The notes below the pieces were generated by a model, which did no database searches, had not been told where the DNA came from, and saw nothing but the letters and a program-made list of their open reading frames with translations. Below, piece after piece: positions 47,603-57,931 of a DNA stretch of 64,000 nt; position 1 is the first letter of the stretch; the number at the start of each line of letters is the position of its first letter. The DNA is from Hahella sp. CCB-MM4 (GTDB taxonomy: Bacteria; Pseudomonadota; Gammaproteobacteria; Pseudomonadales; Oleiphilaceae). A program made the translations under genes and the position numbers. The stretch lies in assembly GCF_002260525.1 (NCBI RefSeq), contig NZ_MRYI01000020.1:1-64000 (forward strand), in the 5' to 3' direction.

Positions 47603-48388
47603 TTAATCCAGGAGCCCGACTCTTGAGAATGACGGTATGGACAGCATTTTTTCCCAATGCATCCAGATGGCAAACGCCCGCCCTACAATATTTTCATCAG
47701 GCACCAAACCAATAAAGCGACTGTCCTTAGACCGATCCCGATTGTCGCCCATCATGAAATAATACCCTTCAGGGATGGTCCATTCACCATCTCCCATGAC
47801 GTTATGGTCATTACGCTTGATAATACGATGTTGACTTTCACCCAGCATCTCTTCAAATATCAGTTCCCTGGGAGCACCTGCAGGCAAGGCAGCCAAAAGT
47901 TTTTCCGACACTCTCTCGCCGTTGATATATAGCTCTTTATTGGTATATCGCACGACATCTCCCGGAACACCGACCACTCGCTTGATATAGTTAGTGATAT
48001 TGTCTTCCGGGTTTTTAAACACCATAACATCACCACGCTCCGGGCTTCCTATGTCAAAAAACTTATACCCGAGCACAGGAACCCTCAGACCATACTCATA
48101 TTTGTTGACCAGGATGAAGTCCCCTACTTCCAGGGTCGGCAGCATGGATTGCGATGGAATCTGAAATGGCTCGACCAGAAATGATCTCACCACCAAAACC
48201 AACAGCAACACAGGAAAAAAGGACTTGGCGTATTCCACAGCAACAGGTATCTCCCCCGCGTCAGTCGCGTCCGAATCTGCGCTGGCGGCAGCCCGTCTGG
48301 CTCCGGCAAAAAATAGCGCGTCCACCAGCCAGATCACACCTGCGATACCCGTTAATAAAACGAGAATAATTGCAAAATCAAAATCCAT
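47603..48388 (-). CDS. lepB: signal peptidase I
   Basis: A 261-residue protease anchored by two helices (residues 5-28 and 57-72). The catalytic Ser81 is in PFQIPSQSMLPTL, and the general-base Lys is in NYIKRVVGVPGD. FMMGDNRDRSKDSRFIG is the box E signature. It cleaves signal peptides of Sec and Tat substrates. It follows lepA in the same operon with a 69-bp gap. Confidence 0.96.
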   Translation of the reverse strand: MDFDFAIILVLLTGIAGVIWLVDALFFAGARRAAASADSDATDAGEIPVAVEYAKSFFPVLLLVLVVRSFLVEPFQIPSQSMLPTLEVGDFILVNKYEYGLRVPVLGYKFFDIGSPERGDVMVFKNPEDNITNYIKRVVGVPGDVVRYTNKELYINGERVSEKLLAALPAGAPRELIFEEMLGESQHRIIKRNDHNVMGDGEWTIPEGYYFMMGDNRDRSKDSRFIGLVPDENIVGRAFAIWMHWEKMLSIPSFSRVGLLD

Positions 48389-48457
48389 GACATTTCCTGT
48401 GAGATTTTTATTTGATGACAGTTCGTCTCGCGATCAGCAGACAACCAACTTTGGCAG

Positions 48458-50257
48458 TTAATTGTCTACCTTTAATACAGCCAGGAAAGCGTCCTGAGGA
48501 ATTTCAACACGCCCAACCTGTTTCATCCGCTTCTTACCTTCTTTCTGCTTCTGCAAAAGCTTTTTCTTCCGCGACACGTCACCACCGTAACATTTGGCCA
48601 GAACGTTCTTACGCAAAGCTTTCACCGTGGTTCGAGAGACTATTTGCCCACCGATGGCAGCCTGAATTGCTACGTCAAACATCTGTCGAGGAATAAGATC
48701 CTTCATTTTTTCCGCGAGCTGACGACCACGGTAAGGGGCATTGTCCTTATGTACAATCAGGGCCAACGCATCGACTTTATCCCCATTAATCAGGATATCC
48801 AGACGCACCAGCTTAGCGGCCTGAAAGCGGACAAAGTGATAATCCAACGAGGCGTATCCACGGCTGACCGACTTCAAGCGATCAAAGAAATCCAATACGA
48901 CTTCTCCCATCGGCAATTCATAAGTCAGCGCGACCTGAGATCCCAGAAACTGCATATTCTTCTGTATACCGCGTTTCTCCACACAGAGAGAAATCACGTT
49001 GCCCAGGTAATCCTGCGGCACAAGTATATTAGCCTCAACAATAGGCTCTCTCATTTCCTCGATAAGCCCGGGATCTGGCAATCGGGAAGGATTGTCGACC
49101 ATCAAGACTTCATTCTTTTTGGTCAATATTTCATAAACAACCGTCGGTGCAGTGGTAATCAGATCAAGATCGTATTCCCGCTCCAAGCGCTCCTGGATAA
49201 TCTCCATATGGAGCATACCCAGAAAGCCACAGCGAAAACCGAAGCCCAGAGCATCTGAGGTTTCCGGCTCAAAAAACAACGACGCATCATTCAGCGTCAA
49301 TTTTTCCAATGCTTCACGAAAATCTTCGTAATCTTCAGAGTTGACGGGAAAGACCCCCGCATACACCTGAGGCTGAACCTTTTTGAATCCGGGAAGAGAA
49401 GTGACATCCGGTGTTTTGGCAAGGGTAATGGTGTCCCCGACAGGCGCTCCATGGATGTCCTTGATACCGGCAACCACATAGCCAACCTCACCAGCCTTCA
49501 ATCCTCCGGTTTCCTTACGCTTTGGAGTGAATACACCTATTGATGTGACAGGCTCCTGAATCCCGGTGGATTTGACCAGAATCTTATCGCCCTTTTTCAG
49601 CTCACCGTTCTTAACACGCACCAGCGATACAATGCCGAGGTAGTTGTCGAACCAGGAGTCGATAATCAATGCCTGAAGATCGGCCTCGGGATCACCTTCT
49701 GGAGCCGGGATCAGTTGAACAATCTGCTCCAGCGTCTCCTGAATACCGATTCCTGCCTTGGCACTGGCTTCAACCGCGCCAGTTGCGTCGATACCGATAA
49801 TTTCTTCAATTTCGTGGCGCACCCGGGCTGGCTCCGCCTGAGGCAGATCCATTTTATTCAATACCGGAATAACCTCGAGCCCCATTTCAATAGCGGTATA
49901 ACAGTTCGCCACAGACTGGGCTTCTACACCCTGGGCAGCATCCACGACCAGCAGCGCCCCTTCGCAGGCAGCCAGAGAACGGGATACCTCATAGGAAAAG
50001 TCGACGTGTCCAGGCGTATCAATAAAATTCAATTGATATCGCTCGCCATCCTGAGCATCGTAATAAAGCGTGACGCTCTGTGCTTTTATGGTAATACCAC
50101 GCTCCCGCTCAATGTCCATGGAATCAAGCACTTGCTCGGACATTTCACGATCGGTCAATCCCCCGCAGAACTGAATAAAGCGATCTGCTATGGTGGATTT
50201 CCCATGGTCGATATGGGCAATAATGGAGAAATTTCGAATATGTTTGAGTTTACTCAC
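48458..50257 (-). CDS. lepA: elongation factor 4 (LepA)
   Basis: A 599-residue translational GTPase. G1 [10 protein letters not shown]2 [11 protein letters not shown]3 DTPGHVDF, G4 NKMD, EF-G-like domains and the LepA-specific C-terminus ([19 protein letters not shown]). It back-translocates or aids ribosome biogenesis. Start is GTG 50257. Confidence 0.97.
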   Translation of the reverse strand: MSKLKHIRNFSIIAHIDHGKSTIADRFIQFCGGLTDREMSEQVLDSMDIERERGITIKAQSVTLYYDAQDGERYQLNFIDTPGHVDFSYEVSRSLAACEGALLVVDAAQGVEAQSVANCYTAIEMGLEVIPVLNKMDLPQAEPARVRHEIEEIIGIDATGAVEASAKAGIGIQETLEQIVQLIPAPEGDPEADLQALIIDSWFDNYLGIVSLVRVKNGELKKGDKILVKSTGIQEPVTSIGVFTPKRKETGGLKAGEVGYVVAGIKDIHGAPVGDTITLAKTPDVTSLPGFKKVQPQVYAGVFPVNSEDYEDFREALEKLTLNDASLFFEPETSDALGFGFRCGFLGMLHMEIIQERLEREYDLDLITTAPTVVYEILTKKNEVLMVDNPSRLPDPGLIEEMREPIVEANILVPQDYLGNVISLCVEKRGIQKNMQFLGSQVALTYELPMGEVVLDFFDRLKSVSRGYASLDYHFVRFQAAKLVRLDILINGDKVDALALIVHKDNAPYRGRQLAEKMKDLIPRQMFDVAIQAAIGGQIVSRTTVKALRKNVLAKCYGGDVSRKKKLLQKQKEGKKRMKQVGRVEIPQDAFLAVLKVDN

Positions 50258-50466
50258 AGACAGCTAACACTCGGACGCAAATTAAAGGCCGCAGAATTTT
50301 ACCAGCTCCCACATTGAATTGCAGTGAAATTAGCATAAATTCCGAATTATTCGTTGACCGACCGGCCAAACAGACTAATGCCTATATGCTCTGCCCATAA
50401 GTGAAGAAGGAAAATAGGGGCGGAACCGACTCCCCCCCTGCATCAGGACCAGCAATCTGCCAGCTC

Positions 50467-51864
50467 TTAATCAACCTTCATCACAATGAAGGCGGGGTTG
50501 CCATTACGAATGATCAATACGGGCAGAGACTTATTCTTAGGCAGATCTTCAACCACCGAATTGAAGTCCTCGACAGTCTTAACCTCATGATTATTCAGAC
50601 TGCTGATAACATCATTTACGCGGATTCCAGCAGAAGCTGCCGGCCCTGGATATATATTTGTCACCAGAACACCACCAGATACCTGTAACTGAGACTTCTC
50701 CGCATCAGTGAGATCACGCACATCCAAACTTAAGGCATTACCCTGAGCTTCAGCTTTCGCAGGTGCAACAGTGGGTGAACCGGATTCACCAGGCAACTGA
50801 CCTATCATGACATCGATCTTGATCTCACGCCCATTTCGCACGACATTCAGCTCAGCTTTCTTGCCTGGGGCAATCCGGCCGACCAAATGCGGCAACTCAG
50901 ATGACAGCCCGATATCGGTCCCATCAAAACCGGTAATTACGTCTCCCGGCTGCAATCCTGCCTGATCCGCAGGAGAATCTTTCATCACCTGCGCCACCAG
51001 GGCTCCCCTGGGTTTATCCAGTTTGAATGACTCAGCCAGATCCTTATTTACTTCCTGAATGAGAACACCTAACCAACCACGTTTGACTGTGCCGGTCTCT
51101 TTTAATTGAGTCATGACGTCCATAGCGACATCGATAGGAATGGCAAATGACACCCCCATAAAACCGCCCGAGCGGGTATAGATCTGGGAGTTAATCCCCA
51201 CGACCTCACCATCCAGGTTAAATAATGGGCCTCCAGAGTTACCGGGGTTTATCGCCACATCAGTCTGGATAAAGGGTACATAGTTCTCATTGGGCAGACT
51301 CCGCCCCTTGGCGCTGACGATTCCGGCGGTAACTGTGTAATCAAAGCCAAATGGCGAACCGATCGCGACAACCCATTCCCCCACCTTAAGCTTCGATGAC
51401 TTTCCAACCTTCAGTACCGGCAGATCATCAGCATCCAGCTTCAATAAGGCCAGATCGGATTTTGCATCCGCACCAACCAGAGTGGCTTTCAGCTCGCGAC
51501 GATCCACCAGCCTTACAAAAATTTCATCGGCACCTTCAACCACATGGTTATTGGTTAATACATAACCGTCATGAGAGACAATGAATCCAGACCCCATCGA
51601 CTGGGCCTCCCTTGGAACACCACCTCCACGCGGGAACTGATCGCCAAAAAAGTGGCGAAAAAATTCGGGAATTTGTTCCATGTCCGGGGCATTTCCAAAG
51701 AATTGAGCATTCCCGTCATTAACTCTTCGGACAGTACTGATATTAACAACGGCAGGAGAGACTTCTTCAACCAACTCGGTAAAATCGGGAAGATCCACGG
51801 CATTGGCAGACAGCGCCATAAAACCGATCCACCAACCGAATACAACAATAGCTAACCTTCTCAT
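50467..51864 (-). CDS. mucD: periplasmic serine protease MucD (DegP/HtrA family)
   Basis: A 465-residue protease-chaperone with a signal peptide (cleavage after LSANA), a trypsin-like domain with His107, Asp137 and Ser210 (NPGNSGGPLF), and two PDZ domains (about residues 255-345 and 365-460). It degrades misfolded envelope proteins and, in Pseudomonas, restrains AlgU activity. It is the last mucABCD gene before lepA. Confidence 0.94.
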   Translation of the reverse strand: MRRLAIVVFGWWIGFMALSANAVDLPDFTELVEEVSPAVVNISTVRRVNDGNAQFFGNAPDMEQIPEFFRHFFGDQFPRGGGVPREAQSMGSGFIVSHDGYVLTNNHVVEGADEIFVRLVDRRELKATLVGADAKSDLALLKLDADDLPVLKVGKSSKLKVGEWVVAIGSPFGFDYTVTAGIVSAKGRSLPNENYVPFIQTDVAINPGNSGGPLFNLDGEVVGINSQIYTRSGGFMGVSFAIPIDVAMDVMTQLKETGTVKRGWLGVLIQEVNKDLAESFKLDKPRGALVAQVMKDSPADQAGLQPGDVITGFDGTDIGLSSELPHLVGRIAPGKKAELNVVRNGREIKIDVMIGQLPGESGSPTVAPAKAEAQGNALSLDVRDLTDAEKSQLQVSGGVLVTNIYPGPAASAGIRVNDVISSLNNHEVKTVEDFNSVVEDLPKNKSLPVLIIRNGNPAFIVMKVD

Positions 51865-51973
51865 TCAGTAGCTCCATTTTGATATTGCGAACCAGGGTGA
51901 CAGTCTGCTGACGTTCAGACTCAACAAGACAATTAAGCCTGGACGTCAGCAGACTCAGGCTTGGCAGATAACC

Positions 51974-52010
51974 CGAGTTCAACCCAGTTAACCGAGTTCA
52001 GCCCAGTAGA
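51974..52010. repeat. 19-bp direct duplication between mucD and mucC
   Basis: CGAGTTCAACCCAGTTAAC at 51974 is followed 19 bp later by CGAGTTCAGCCCAG at 51993. It is one of several such short duplications in the window. Confidence 0.7.
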
Positions 52011-52038
52011 AAAGAGAATTCAGATGGAAGGAGATTAT

Positions 52039-52473
52039 CTATCCAAGCTTGCGTAATAATTGGGGATGGTATGAGGGATTGCAAGAAAGTCTAAATGACA
52101 ATGTTTTAACCAATATCAGGCCAAGAGCCAGGCCCAATACGCCTATCAGGGCAACGACAGGGTCAGGAAAAGAGAATATTGCTTCGGCAGCACCGGCACA
52201 TACAATCATGGCCAGAAGCGGCAAGAGATAGGCAAGAATGGAGGCTTTCAAAAGCGCTTCTTCAGCGATTCCCACCAGAACCCGATCTCCCACATTCACA
52301 TCCAGAGTTCTGCTCACCTTTACCTGACTGGACCTGCCACTTGAGACAGAGTTCAGCATCTTCTGGCCGCACCCTTTACTGGCAGAGCATGACTGACAGG
52401 CAGACTCACGCATGGTATTAATCCATGCGTAATCCCCGTCAATAGCAACAACTTTGCCCTGCTCTTCTATCAT
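52039..52473 (-). CDS. mucC: RseC/MucC family protein
   Basis: A 144-residue inner membrane protein. The N-terminal cytoplasmic part holds four Cys in CQSCSASKGCG, typical of RseC/MucC, and two helices lie near residues 73-95 and 102-122. It modulates sigma-E signalling and is involved with SoxR reduction in relatives. It overlaps mucB by four bases. Confidence 0.92.
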   Translation of the reverse strand: MIEEQGKVVAIDGDYAWINTMRESACQSCSASKGCGQKMLNSVSSGRSSQVKVSRTLDVNVGDRVLVGIAEEALLKASILAYLLPLLAMIVCAGAAEAIFSFPDPVVALIGVLGLALGLILVKTLSFRLSCNPSYHPQLLRKLG

Positions 52474-53483
52474 GATGACGACTTCAGTGATTTCATATGC
52501 ATATTGTCCGCGACTTTCTTAACGGTCTCAATAGGCACTTCGCCAACCACGGTGACGACATAGCGTTCATTCTCAATATCCAGGTACCGGGAATAAGCTG
52601 ACGTAGCCCCCATTTTTGATGCCCCTTCCGGCATTCCGGCATCGGCCATAGGCTCTACAAAAACACTGAATAGAGTGAGGCCGTCGGTATACACGCGACT
52701 ACGGCTTTTTTCCGGCATGATGTGATTTGTTTTAGATACATAAGGTGCCGGAGAAAAACCATCCGGCAGCCAACCCGGCTCCCAGGCATGAGGAATCGGT
52801 TTTTCCACGGCCTCTTGATGCCGGGTCAATTCGCCAGGCTTCAGCTCAATAAATTCCTTTTCACTGATATCCCCACCAATACTTAGCTCAGTAAACTGGA
52901 AGCGCTCGAGTACCTCGCCTTTCTTCCCGGTCAGCATTGACTTGACCAATAGCCCCGTACGTTTCTCCAGCCAAAGCAGATAACTGTAGCGGAAAGCATC
53001 TTTAGCCATCAGAGCCACTTTTACCACCTCATGGCCGGCAAGACGCTCAGCTCCGGCAACAGAGATGCTGTACACGGATGCTAAAGGGGCTATATCACCG
53101 GTGATACCAGCAGCAAATGGACTGGATGGCAGAGCCTGTTCAAGCTCAACCTGCTCATTACCCGGAAAAATACAAACCACATGTTCGCCGTTACGTACAA
53201 TTTCCCTCGGTTCTCCATCCAGGGCAACAAGCCGCTCCTGTTCAAGCCCGTTCTTGAGCCGGTGTGCCACCCGCATACTACTCATTTCATCGCCGCGGCT
53301 ATACACGAAGGTGCCAGTGTAGGATTCATTCTTCCGGGCCTCCACCATCATAGCCAGCCAATCAGCAGGATCCTGGGACCCCATGGCATGGCTTGGCACA
53401 CTTATCACCCACAACAGCATTACCGAAAACATCAAACGTATCATTGACTGCTGAATCTCTCGATCATATATCCTGGTCAACAT
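52470..53483 (-). CDS. mucB: sigma-E regulator RseB/MucB
   Basis: A periplasmic protein of about 337 residues that protects the anti-sigma factor RseA/MucA from proteolysis and senses envelope lipid stress. Signal-like segment MIRLMFSVMLLWVISVPSHA lies near the N-terminus, followed by DWLAMMVEARKNESYTGTFVY and TVVGEVPIETV at the end. Start is uncertain: ATG 53516 (no clear ribosome binding site), 53483 (AGGA ten bases upstream, chosen) or 53444 (minimal signal peptide). Confidence 0.9.
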   Translation of the reverse strand: MLTRIYDREIQQSMIRLMFSVMLLWVISVPSHAMGSQDPADWLAMMVEARKNESYTGTFVYSRGDEMSSMRVAHRLKNGLEQERLVALDGEPREIVRNGEHVVCIFPGNEQVELEQALPSSPFAAGITGDIAPLASVYSISVAGAERLAGHEVVKVALMAKDAFRYSYLLWLEKRTGLLVKSMLTGKKGEVLERFQFTELSIGGDISEKEFIELKPGELTRHQEAVEKPIPHAWEPGWLPDGFSPAPYVSKTNHIMPEKSRSRVYTDGLTLFSVFVEPMADAGMPEGASKMGATSAYSRYLDIENERYVVTVVGEVPIETVKKVADNMHMKSLKSSS

Positions 53484-53524
53484 GCCAACCAATTCCTGGT
53501 TCACCCCTGATTTCATCCCGAATA

Positions 53525-54232
53525 CTATTTATCCCCGGTCGACACTTCTTCGGTGACAGACGCGTCACCACTGGAATCAACCTCTGATTTATCCGCCGCC
53601 ACGGCTTCTGGATTTTCCAGAACCGGTTCATAACTGGTCAGACGAGCATAAGGCACAATACTTCTGCCACCGTTAAGGGCCGCGTTGCCTGCGTGCTTCA
53701 TGAGATATGCATTAAGACGCTGCTCATGCTCCTCTGAAAATTCGACGACATCTCCCCCGGCACTTGAAGCCACTTCAGTTCCGGCATTCTGAGGAGTACT
53801 CTGTTCCACTATCTGCGGCTGCTGTACGGTATTGCCCTGCAGATCAATAGTCTGCACGGAGAACACCACAGCAAATGCCACCGACGCGGCAATTGCAGCG
53901 CCTCCCCACCAGGGAAAACGACTTGAGGTAGCAGCAGACTTGACTGGTTCTTCACCATTCGCCTGATTTGCAGACTCTACAGCCTCGCTCTCGGGAGTGG
54001 CACCATCGGCTATCCCCAATTCCTCATCCAGGCGACTGGCAATACCTTCACGCAAATCGATATGCGCCCAGGCTGATTCTTCTTCACTCATACCAGCCCG
54101 GATCTGATGATAACGACACCAGACTTCCATGACTTCATCATCATGAGCCTGGGCCAGTATACGCCTCAACTCAAGATCATCAGCTTCATTGTCCAGCAAT
54201 GCTGACAAAGATTCTTTCGTTCTCTCATTCAT
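53525..54232 (-). CDS. mucA: anti-sigma factor RseA/MucA
   Basis: About 235 residues. The N-terminal RseA domain (RTKESLSALLDNEADDLELRR, then VWCRYHQIR) binds the sigma factor, one membrane helix lies near residue 120 (GGAAIAASVAFAVVFSVQTI), and a periplasmic domain interacts with MucB. It sequesters AlgU. ATG 54232 is chosen because GAGGTG is correctly spaced; a GTG three codons upstream overlaps that site. Confidence 0.93.
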   Translation of the reverse strand: MNERTKESLSALLDNEADDLELRRILAQAHDDEVMEVWCRYHQIRAGMSEEESAWAHIDLREGIASRLDEELGIADGATPESEAVESANQANGEEPVKSAATSSRFPWWGGAAIAASVAFAVVFSVQTIDLQGNTVQQPQIVEQSTPQNAGTEVASSAGGDVVEFSEEHEQRLNAYLMKHAGNAALNGGRSIVPYARLTSYEPVLENPEAVAADKSEVDSSGDASVTEEVSTGDK

Positions 54233-54294
54233 ATCTTTCACCTCAAAATTCTGAAGCCTCGCTCTTGCTCGACAGACTCCAAAACTTTCTTTAA

Positions 54295-54343
54295 TTACCC
54301 ACTCGCACCTTAATACCGTATCCCCTTAACCTACTCGCACCTT
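54295..54343. repeat. duplicated 3' end of algU, 32-bp period
   Basis: ACTCGCACCTT occurs at 54333-54343 inside the last codons of algU and again at 54301-54311 downstream, with similar flanks including the stop region. It matches the pattern seen at pdxJ and cysM. Confidence 0.7.
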
Positions 54344-54997
54344 GTTATCCAACAGTGGAGCTATATGTGTATCGACCGCGTCCCTGGCCCGAAATATCCT
54401 TGAACGCACAGTCCCCACCGGACATTGCATGATATCGGCAATTTCCTCGTAACTGAGCCCGTCAAACTCCCTCAATGTCAGCGCTGACTTCAGATCTTCC
54501 GGCAGATTTTCGATGGCCTTATAAATTGCCGACTGCAACTGATCACGGTGCAATTGCTGTTCTGGCGATTCAATGTCTTTCAACCCGGCAGCACTTTCAT
54601 AAAATATGGCATCCTCCACCTCAACATCGGTCCCGGGAGGACGGCGTCCACGCGACACCAGGTAATTTTTTGCCGCATTAATCGCAATTCGGTACAGCCA
54701 GGTATAGAACTGGCTGTCACCACGAAATGACGCGATGGCCCGATACGCCTTGATAAATGCCTCTTGCGCCACATCCGCCACTTCAGCAGTATCGTGGATA
54801 TATCGACTGATAATCGCCATGACCTTGCTTTGATACTTTACCACCAGCATATCGAAGGCCCGGCGATCACCTCGCTGAACACGCTCTACCAACTGCTGGT
54901 CCAGAGATTTTCCAGAGACGCTGCTTGCTTCCAATGTTTGTCTACACTCCAATGATCGCCGCTGATCCGAAATAGATTCGACAAGCTGTATCGACAT
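54326..54997 (-). CDS. algU: RNA polymerase sigma factor AlgU/RpoE
   Basis: A 223-residue ECF sigma factor. Region 2 (QQLVERVQRGDRRAFDMLVVKYQ, DVAQEAFIKAYRAIASF) and region 4 (SALTLREFDGLSYEEIADIMQCPVGTVRSRIFRA) are intact. About 25-30 extra residues precede the usual AlgU start region; GGCGGGAAC before the ATG supports the long start. It directs envelope-stress transcription. It heads the algU-mucABCD operon and diverges from nadB. Confidence 0.95.
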   Translation of the reverse strand: MSIQLVESISDQRRSLECRQTLEASSVSGKSLDQQLVERVQRGDRRAFDMLVVKYQSKVMAIISRYIHDTAEVADVAQEAFIKAYRAIASFRGDSQFYTWLYRIAINAAKNYLVSRGRRPPGTDVEVEDAIFYESAAGLKDIESPEQQLHRDQLQSAIYKAIENLPEDLKSALTLREFDGLSYEEIADIMQCPVGTVRSRIFRARDAVDTHIAPLLDNKVRVG

Positions 54998-55036
54998 AAG
55001 TTCCCGCCATGTTTATTTTTTCAGATTCACTGAAGA

Positions 55037-55064
55037 TATAGACATTCGGCGGTCCAGATAGTTC
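55037..55064 (-). promoter_or_regulatory. candidate sigma-E promoter of algU
   Basis: On the minus strand GAACTA (55064-55059) is followed after 16 bp by TCTATA (55042-55037), close to the GAACTT-N16-TCTGA consensus of sigma-E. It lies about 40 bp before the algU ATG and would give autoregulation, as is known for algU in Pseudomonas. Confidence 0.5.
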
Positions 55065-55090
55065 ACTGATAGTCAAAGTGTTAGTATAGA
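55062..55090 (+). promoter_or_regulatory. candidate housekeeping promoter of nadB
   Basis: TTCACT (55062-55067), 17-bp spacer, TATAGA (55085-55090). It faces nadB, 33 bp upstream, and its -35 box shares bases with the -35 of the algU candidate promoter, so the two may compete. Confidence 0.5.
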
Positions 55091-55122
55091 TCCCCTTTCT
55101 CCCGGAGAGTTAACGATTGTCC

Positions 55123-56739
55123 ATGAGCCCCAGTTTTGAACATGATGTATTGATTATCGGCAGTGGTGCTGCCGGACTGGCTGTAGCCCTCAACTTACCT
55201 GACTCCCTGCGCGTGGCGGTTTTATCCAAAACCACGCTGCAGAGCGGTTCCACACTGTGGGCCCAGGGAGGTATTGCCGCGGTATATGACGACCAGGATA
55301 GTGTTGAATCACACATACAGGACACCCTGAATGCCGGTGCGGGACTCTGCCACGAGGACGCGGTCAGGTTTACCGTGGAAAATGGCCGTTCAGCCATTGA
55401 ATGGCTCATCAGCCAAGGGGTTCAATTTGATACTGAAGATCCCGGCTCGACGACCCATAACTTCCACTTGACCCAGGAAGGGGGACATAGTCACCGCCGC
55501 ATTCTTCATGCTGCCGATGCTACGGGACAGGCACTCTCCGGATCACTGACCGACCGGGCTTTGGAAAAGTCCAACATCCAGATTTTCGAGCACCGCGTGG
55601 GCATCGATCTGATCACCCATCGCAAGCTATTTATGCCGGGCAATCGCTGTGTCGGCGCTTATGTCCTGAACAATTTGACCGGCCATGTGGAATTATTCCG
55701 GGCTCGATTTGTCGTTCTCGCGACAGGCGGCGCCAGTAAGGTTTACCTGTATACCAGCAACCCGGACGTTGCCACAGGCGACGGCATTGCCATGGCATGG
55801 CGCGCCGGATGCCGGGTGGGCAATATGGAGTTCAATCAATTCCATCCCACCTGCCTTTATCATCCTCAGGCAAAATCATTCCTGATAACCGAAGCTGTCC
55901 GCGGTGAAGGCGGCAAGCTCCTGCTACCCAATGGCAAACGGTTTATGGACCGCTTCAGCGACAAAGCGGAACTTGCTCCCCGGGATGTTGTGGCTCGGGC
56001 CATCGACCACGAGATGAAGCGCTTGGGTGCCGACTGCCTGTACCTGGACATTTCCCACCGGGATTCAGACTTTATCAAAAGCCACTTCCCCACCGTGTAT
56101 GACCGCTGCCTGAAATACGGCATTGATATCACCCGGGATCCCATCCCAGTGGTACCGGCAGCTCACTATACCTGCGGAGGAGTGGTGACGGATCACAACA
56201 GCCATACCGATATCAATTCCCTATATGCCGTCGGTGAAACCGCCTTTACCGGACTGCATGGCGCCAACCGCATGGCGAGCAATTCACTGCTGGAGTGCTT
56301 GGTGTTTGGTCGGGCCTGTGCAGACGATATTGTCCGCCGACTGGATTATTCTCCACCACCGCCTGACGCTCCTTCCTGGGATGAAAGCCAGGTCACTGAT
56401 TCCGATGAGGATGTGGTGATCTCCCATAACTGGGACGAGCTGAGGCGTTTCATGTGGGACTATGTGGGGATTGTCCGCACGGATAAACGCCTGCAACGCG
56501 CAAAACACCGCGTAGATCTCCTGCATCAGGAAATCCGTGAATACTACAGCAACTATAAAGTCAGCAATGACCTGCTGGAATTGCGAAATCTGGTCACCGT
56601 AGCGGATCTAATCATCTGTTCTGCCATACAGCGCCAGGAGAGTCGGGGCCTGCATTACACCCTGGATTACCCCAAACCTGTTGAAAAGCCTGAAGACACC
56701 CTTTTGGTGCCAGTCAATTTTTCTTCAGAGAGCTGGTAG
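55123..56739 (+). CDS. nadB: L-aspartate oxidase
   Basis: About 538 residues. It oxidises L-aspartate to iminoaspartate for NAD synthesis. FAD-binding GSGAAGLAVAL near residue 15, LWAQGGIAAVYDDQDSVESHI, HRRILHAADATGQ, ARFVVLATGGASKVY, and AHYTCGGVVTDHNSHTDI followed by GLHGANRMASNSLLE are the succinate-dehydrogenase/fumarate-reductase family motifs. ATG 55123 is preferred over TTG 55117. It diverges from algU, the same context as in Pseudomonas. Confidence 0.96.
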   Translation: MSPSFEHDVLIIGSGAAGLAVALNLPDSLRVAVLSKTTLQSGSTLWAQGGIAAVYDDQDSVESHIQDTLNAGAGLCHEDAVRFTVENGRSAIEWLISQGVQFDTEDPGSTTHNFHLTQEGGHSHRRILHAADATGQALSGSLTDRALEKSNIQIFEHRVGIDLITHRKLFMPGNRCVGAYVLNNLTGHVELFRARFVVLATGGASKVYLYTSNPDVATGDGIAMAWRAGCRVGNMEFNQFHPTCLYHPQAKSFLITEAVRGEGGKLLLPNGKRFMDRFSDKAELAPRDVVARAIDHEMKRLGADCLYLDISHRDSDFIKSHFPTVYDRCLKYGIDITRDPIPVVPAAHYTCGGVVTDHNSHTDINSLYAVGETAFTGLHGANRMASNSLLECLVFGRACADDIVRRLDYSPPPPDAPSWDESQVTDSDEDVVISHNWDELRRFMWDYVGIVRTDKRLQRAKHRVDLLHQEIREYYSNYKVSNDLLELRNLVTVADLIICSAIQRQESRGLHYTLDYPKPVEKPEDTLLVPVNFSSESW

Positions 56740-57063
56740 AAAAAACAGAGCAAGAGAGCGAAAAAAGAGAACCGGGCCACAGCGAATAAGAAAAGATTTT
56801 CAGTCGGAACGATCCGTTGACTGGCTTTCTTTACTCTATGCGGCCTAAAAGCCATGGAGGATTCGCCATCACGCGGTTACAATACGCGGCTTGGTTCATA
56901 ACTTCACATTTTGGTTCACTACCCATATATGCCGCTCAAATATAAAGCACCTCGCTAGCCCCAACGATAGTGGGTGCAAATAAAAGCGGCGAGAGCAAGT
57001 ATGAGTATCCTGGGCGGGTAACCATAAGTGAGCAAGAATAGTGGGAACAGGTAAGAGGTACAC
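56740..57063. other. intergenic region before sdhE
   Basis: 324 bp without a gene. It should hold the sdhE promoter. TTGGTTCA occurs twice 21 bp apart near 56890-56920, another short direct duplication. Confidence 0.4.
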
Positions 57064-57324
57064 ATGAGTTCTCAGGCTGATATTAATAAACTGTTCTGGC
57101 ACAGCCGTAGAGGCATGCTGGAGCTGGACGTTCTACTGGTTCCGTTTCTAAAGGAAGCCTACTCCGACCTGCCAGACGAAGATAAGCAGCGGTATGAGCG
57201 CCTGCTTGAATGCGAAGATACCGACATGTTCCAGTGGTTTATGCAAAAATCTGTTCCTGAAGATCCAGATCTGGCACGTATCGTTAAAATCATTCTCGAC
57301 CGTGTTCAGCCCAAATACGATTAA
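57064..57324 (+). CDS. sdhE: succinate dehydrogenase FAD assembly factor
   Basis: An 86-residue SdhE/YgfY protein with the [11 protein letters not shown] motif near residues 16-26 (RGxxE), required for attaching FAD to SdhA and FrdA. AAGAGGT precedes the ATG. It is followed by an overlapping ygfX-like gene. Confidence 0.94.
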   Translation: MSSQADINKLFWHSRRGMLELDVLLVPFLKEAYSDLPDEDKQRYERLLECEDTDMFQWFMQKSVPEDPDLARIVKIILDRVQPKYD

Positions 57325-57826
57325 TGTCAGGCCCTCCCTGACCATCAGTCTGCTACTGAGCATTTTATTTGCCAGTCTCTGCACGATCCTGCACATCGCC
57401 AATATTCCCCCGTTGTGGTTATTGCCGATGGTTGGTGCGATGGCCTTGCACTGGCTCTATGCTATTGGACAGCATGGACTGCTTCTTTGGCCGAACAGTG
57501 TTACCAACGTCAAGCTGACTCTGGATTCAAACGGCGAAGTCGTATGCAAAATCCGGTATAAACGAGGTAACTGGGTACCGGTATCGCTGGATGGCGACTC
57601 TCTTGTCACCGCGCCCCTGACGATTCTATCCGCCAGCCCCGCTATCGATCAGTCAACAAAGCCAGGGATTGACAGTCAGGAATCCTGGTTAAAAATTCTA
57701 TTCGGAAACCTCTACAAATTCCGGCGCCAGCTCATCATACTGACCCGCGATAACTGCGACCAAGACACTTACCGGCGCTTAAGAGTACTTCTGCGTATGG
57801 CTCCCATGAGCTCAACCACCTCCTGA
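57302..57826 (+). CDS. YgfX-like membrane protein
   Basis: About 174 residues, with two hydrophobic helices near the N-terminus ([18 protein letters not shown] and [17 protein letters not shown]) and a cytoplasmic domain ending [35 protein letters not shown], as in YgfX (CptA). The only start in a sensible place is GTG 57302, overlapping sdhE by 23 nt; ATG 57324 is out of frame. SdhE-YgfX pairs were once proposed as a toxin-antitoxin set. Start is uncertain, family fairly sure. Confidence 0.75.
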   Translation: MFSPNTINVRPSLTISLLLSILFASLCTILHIANIPPLWLLPMVGAMALHWLYAIGQHGLLLWPNSVTNVKLTLDSNGEVVCKIRYKRGNWVPVSLDGDSLVTAPLTILSASPAIDQSTKPGIDSQESWLKILFGNLYKFRRQLIILTRDNCDQDTYRRLRVLLRMAPMSSTTS

Positions 57827-57931
57827 CAGCCGGATTAAAACAAATTACACTCAGCATTTAATCATCAGCCGGACGGCTGCAACCCGTTTCAACTCCCTCT
57901 ATGCATTAACCGCGATTACATGGAGAACTTA

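Noticed and set aside
48644-49258. 204-residue plus-strand ORF within lepA
   Set aside because: Antisense shadow of lepA, which is complete and well conserved on the other strand.
57194-57301. Longer N-terminus for the ygfX-like gene starting inside sdhE
   Set aside because: The extra 36 residues lie wholly within sdhE in another frame and do not resemble YgfX; GTG 57302 is the better start.
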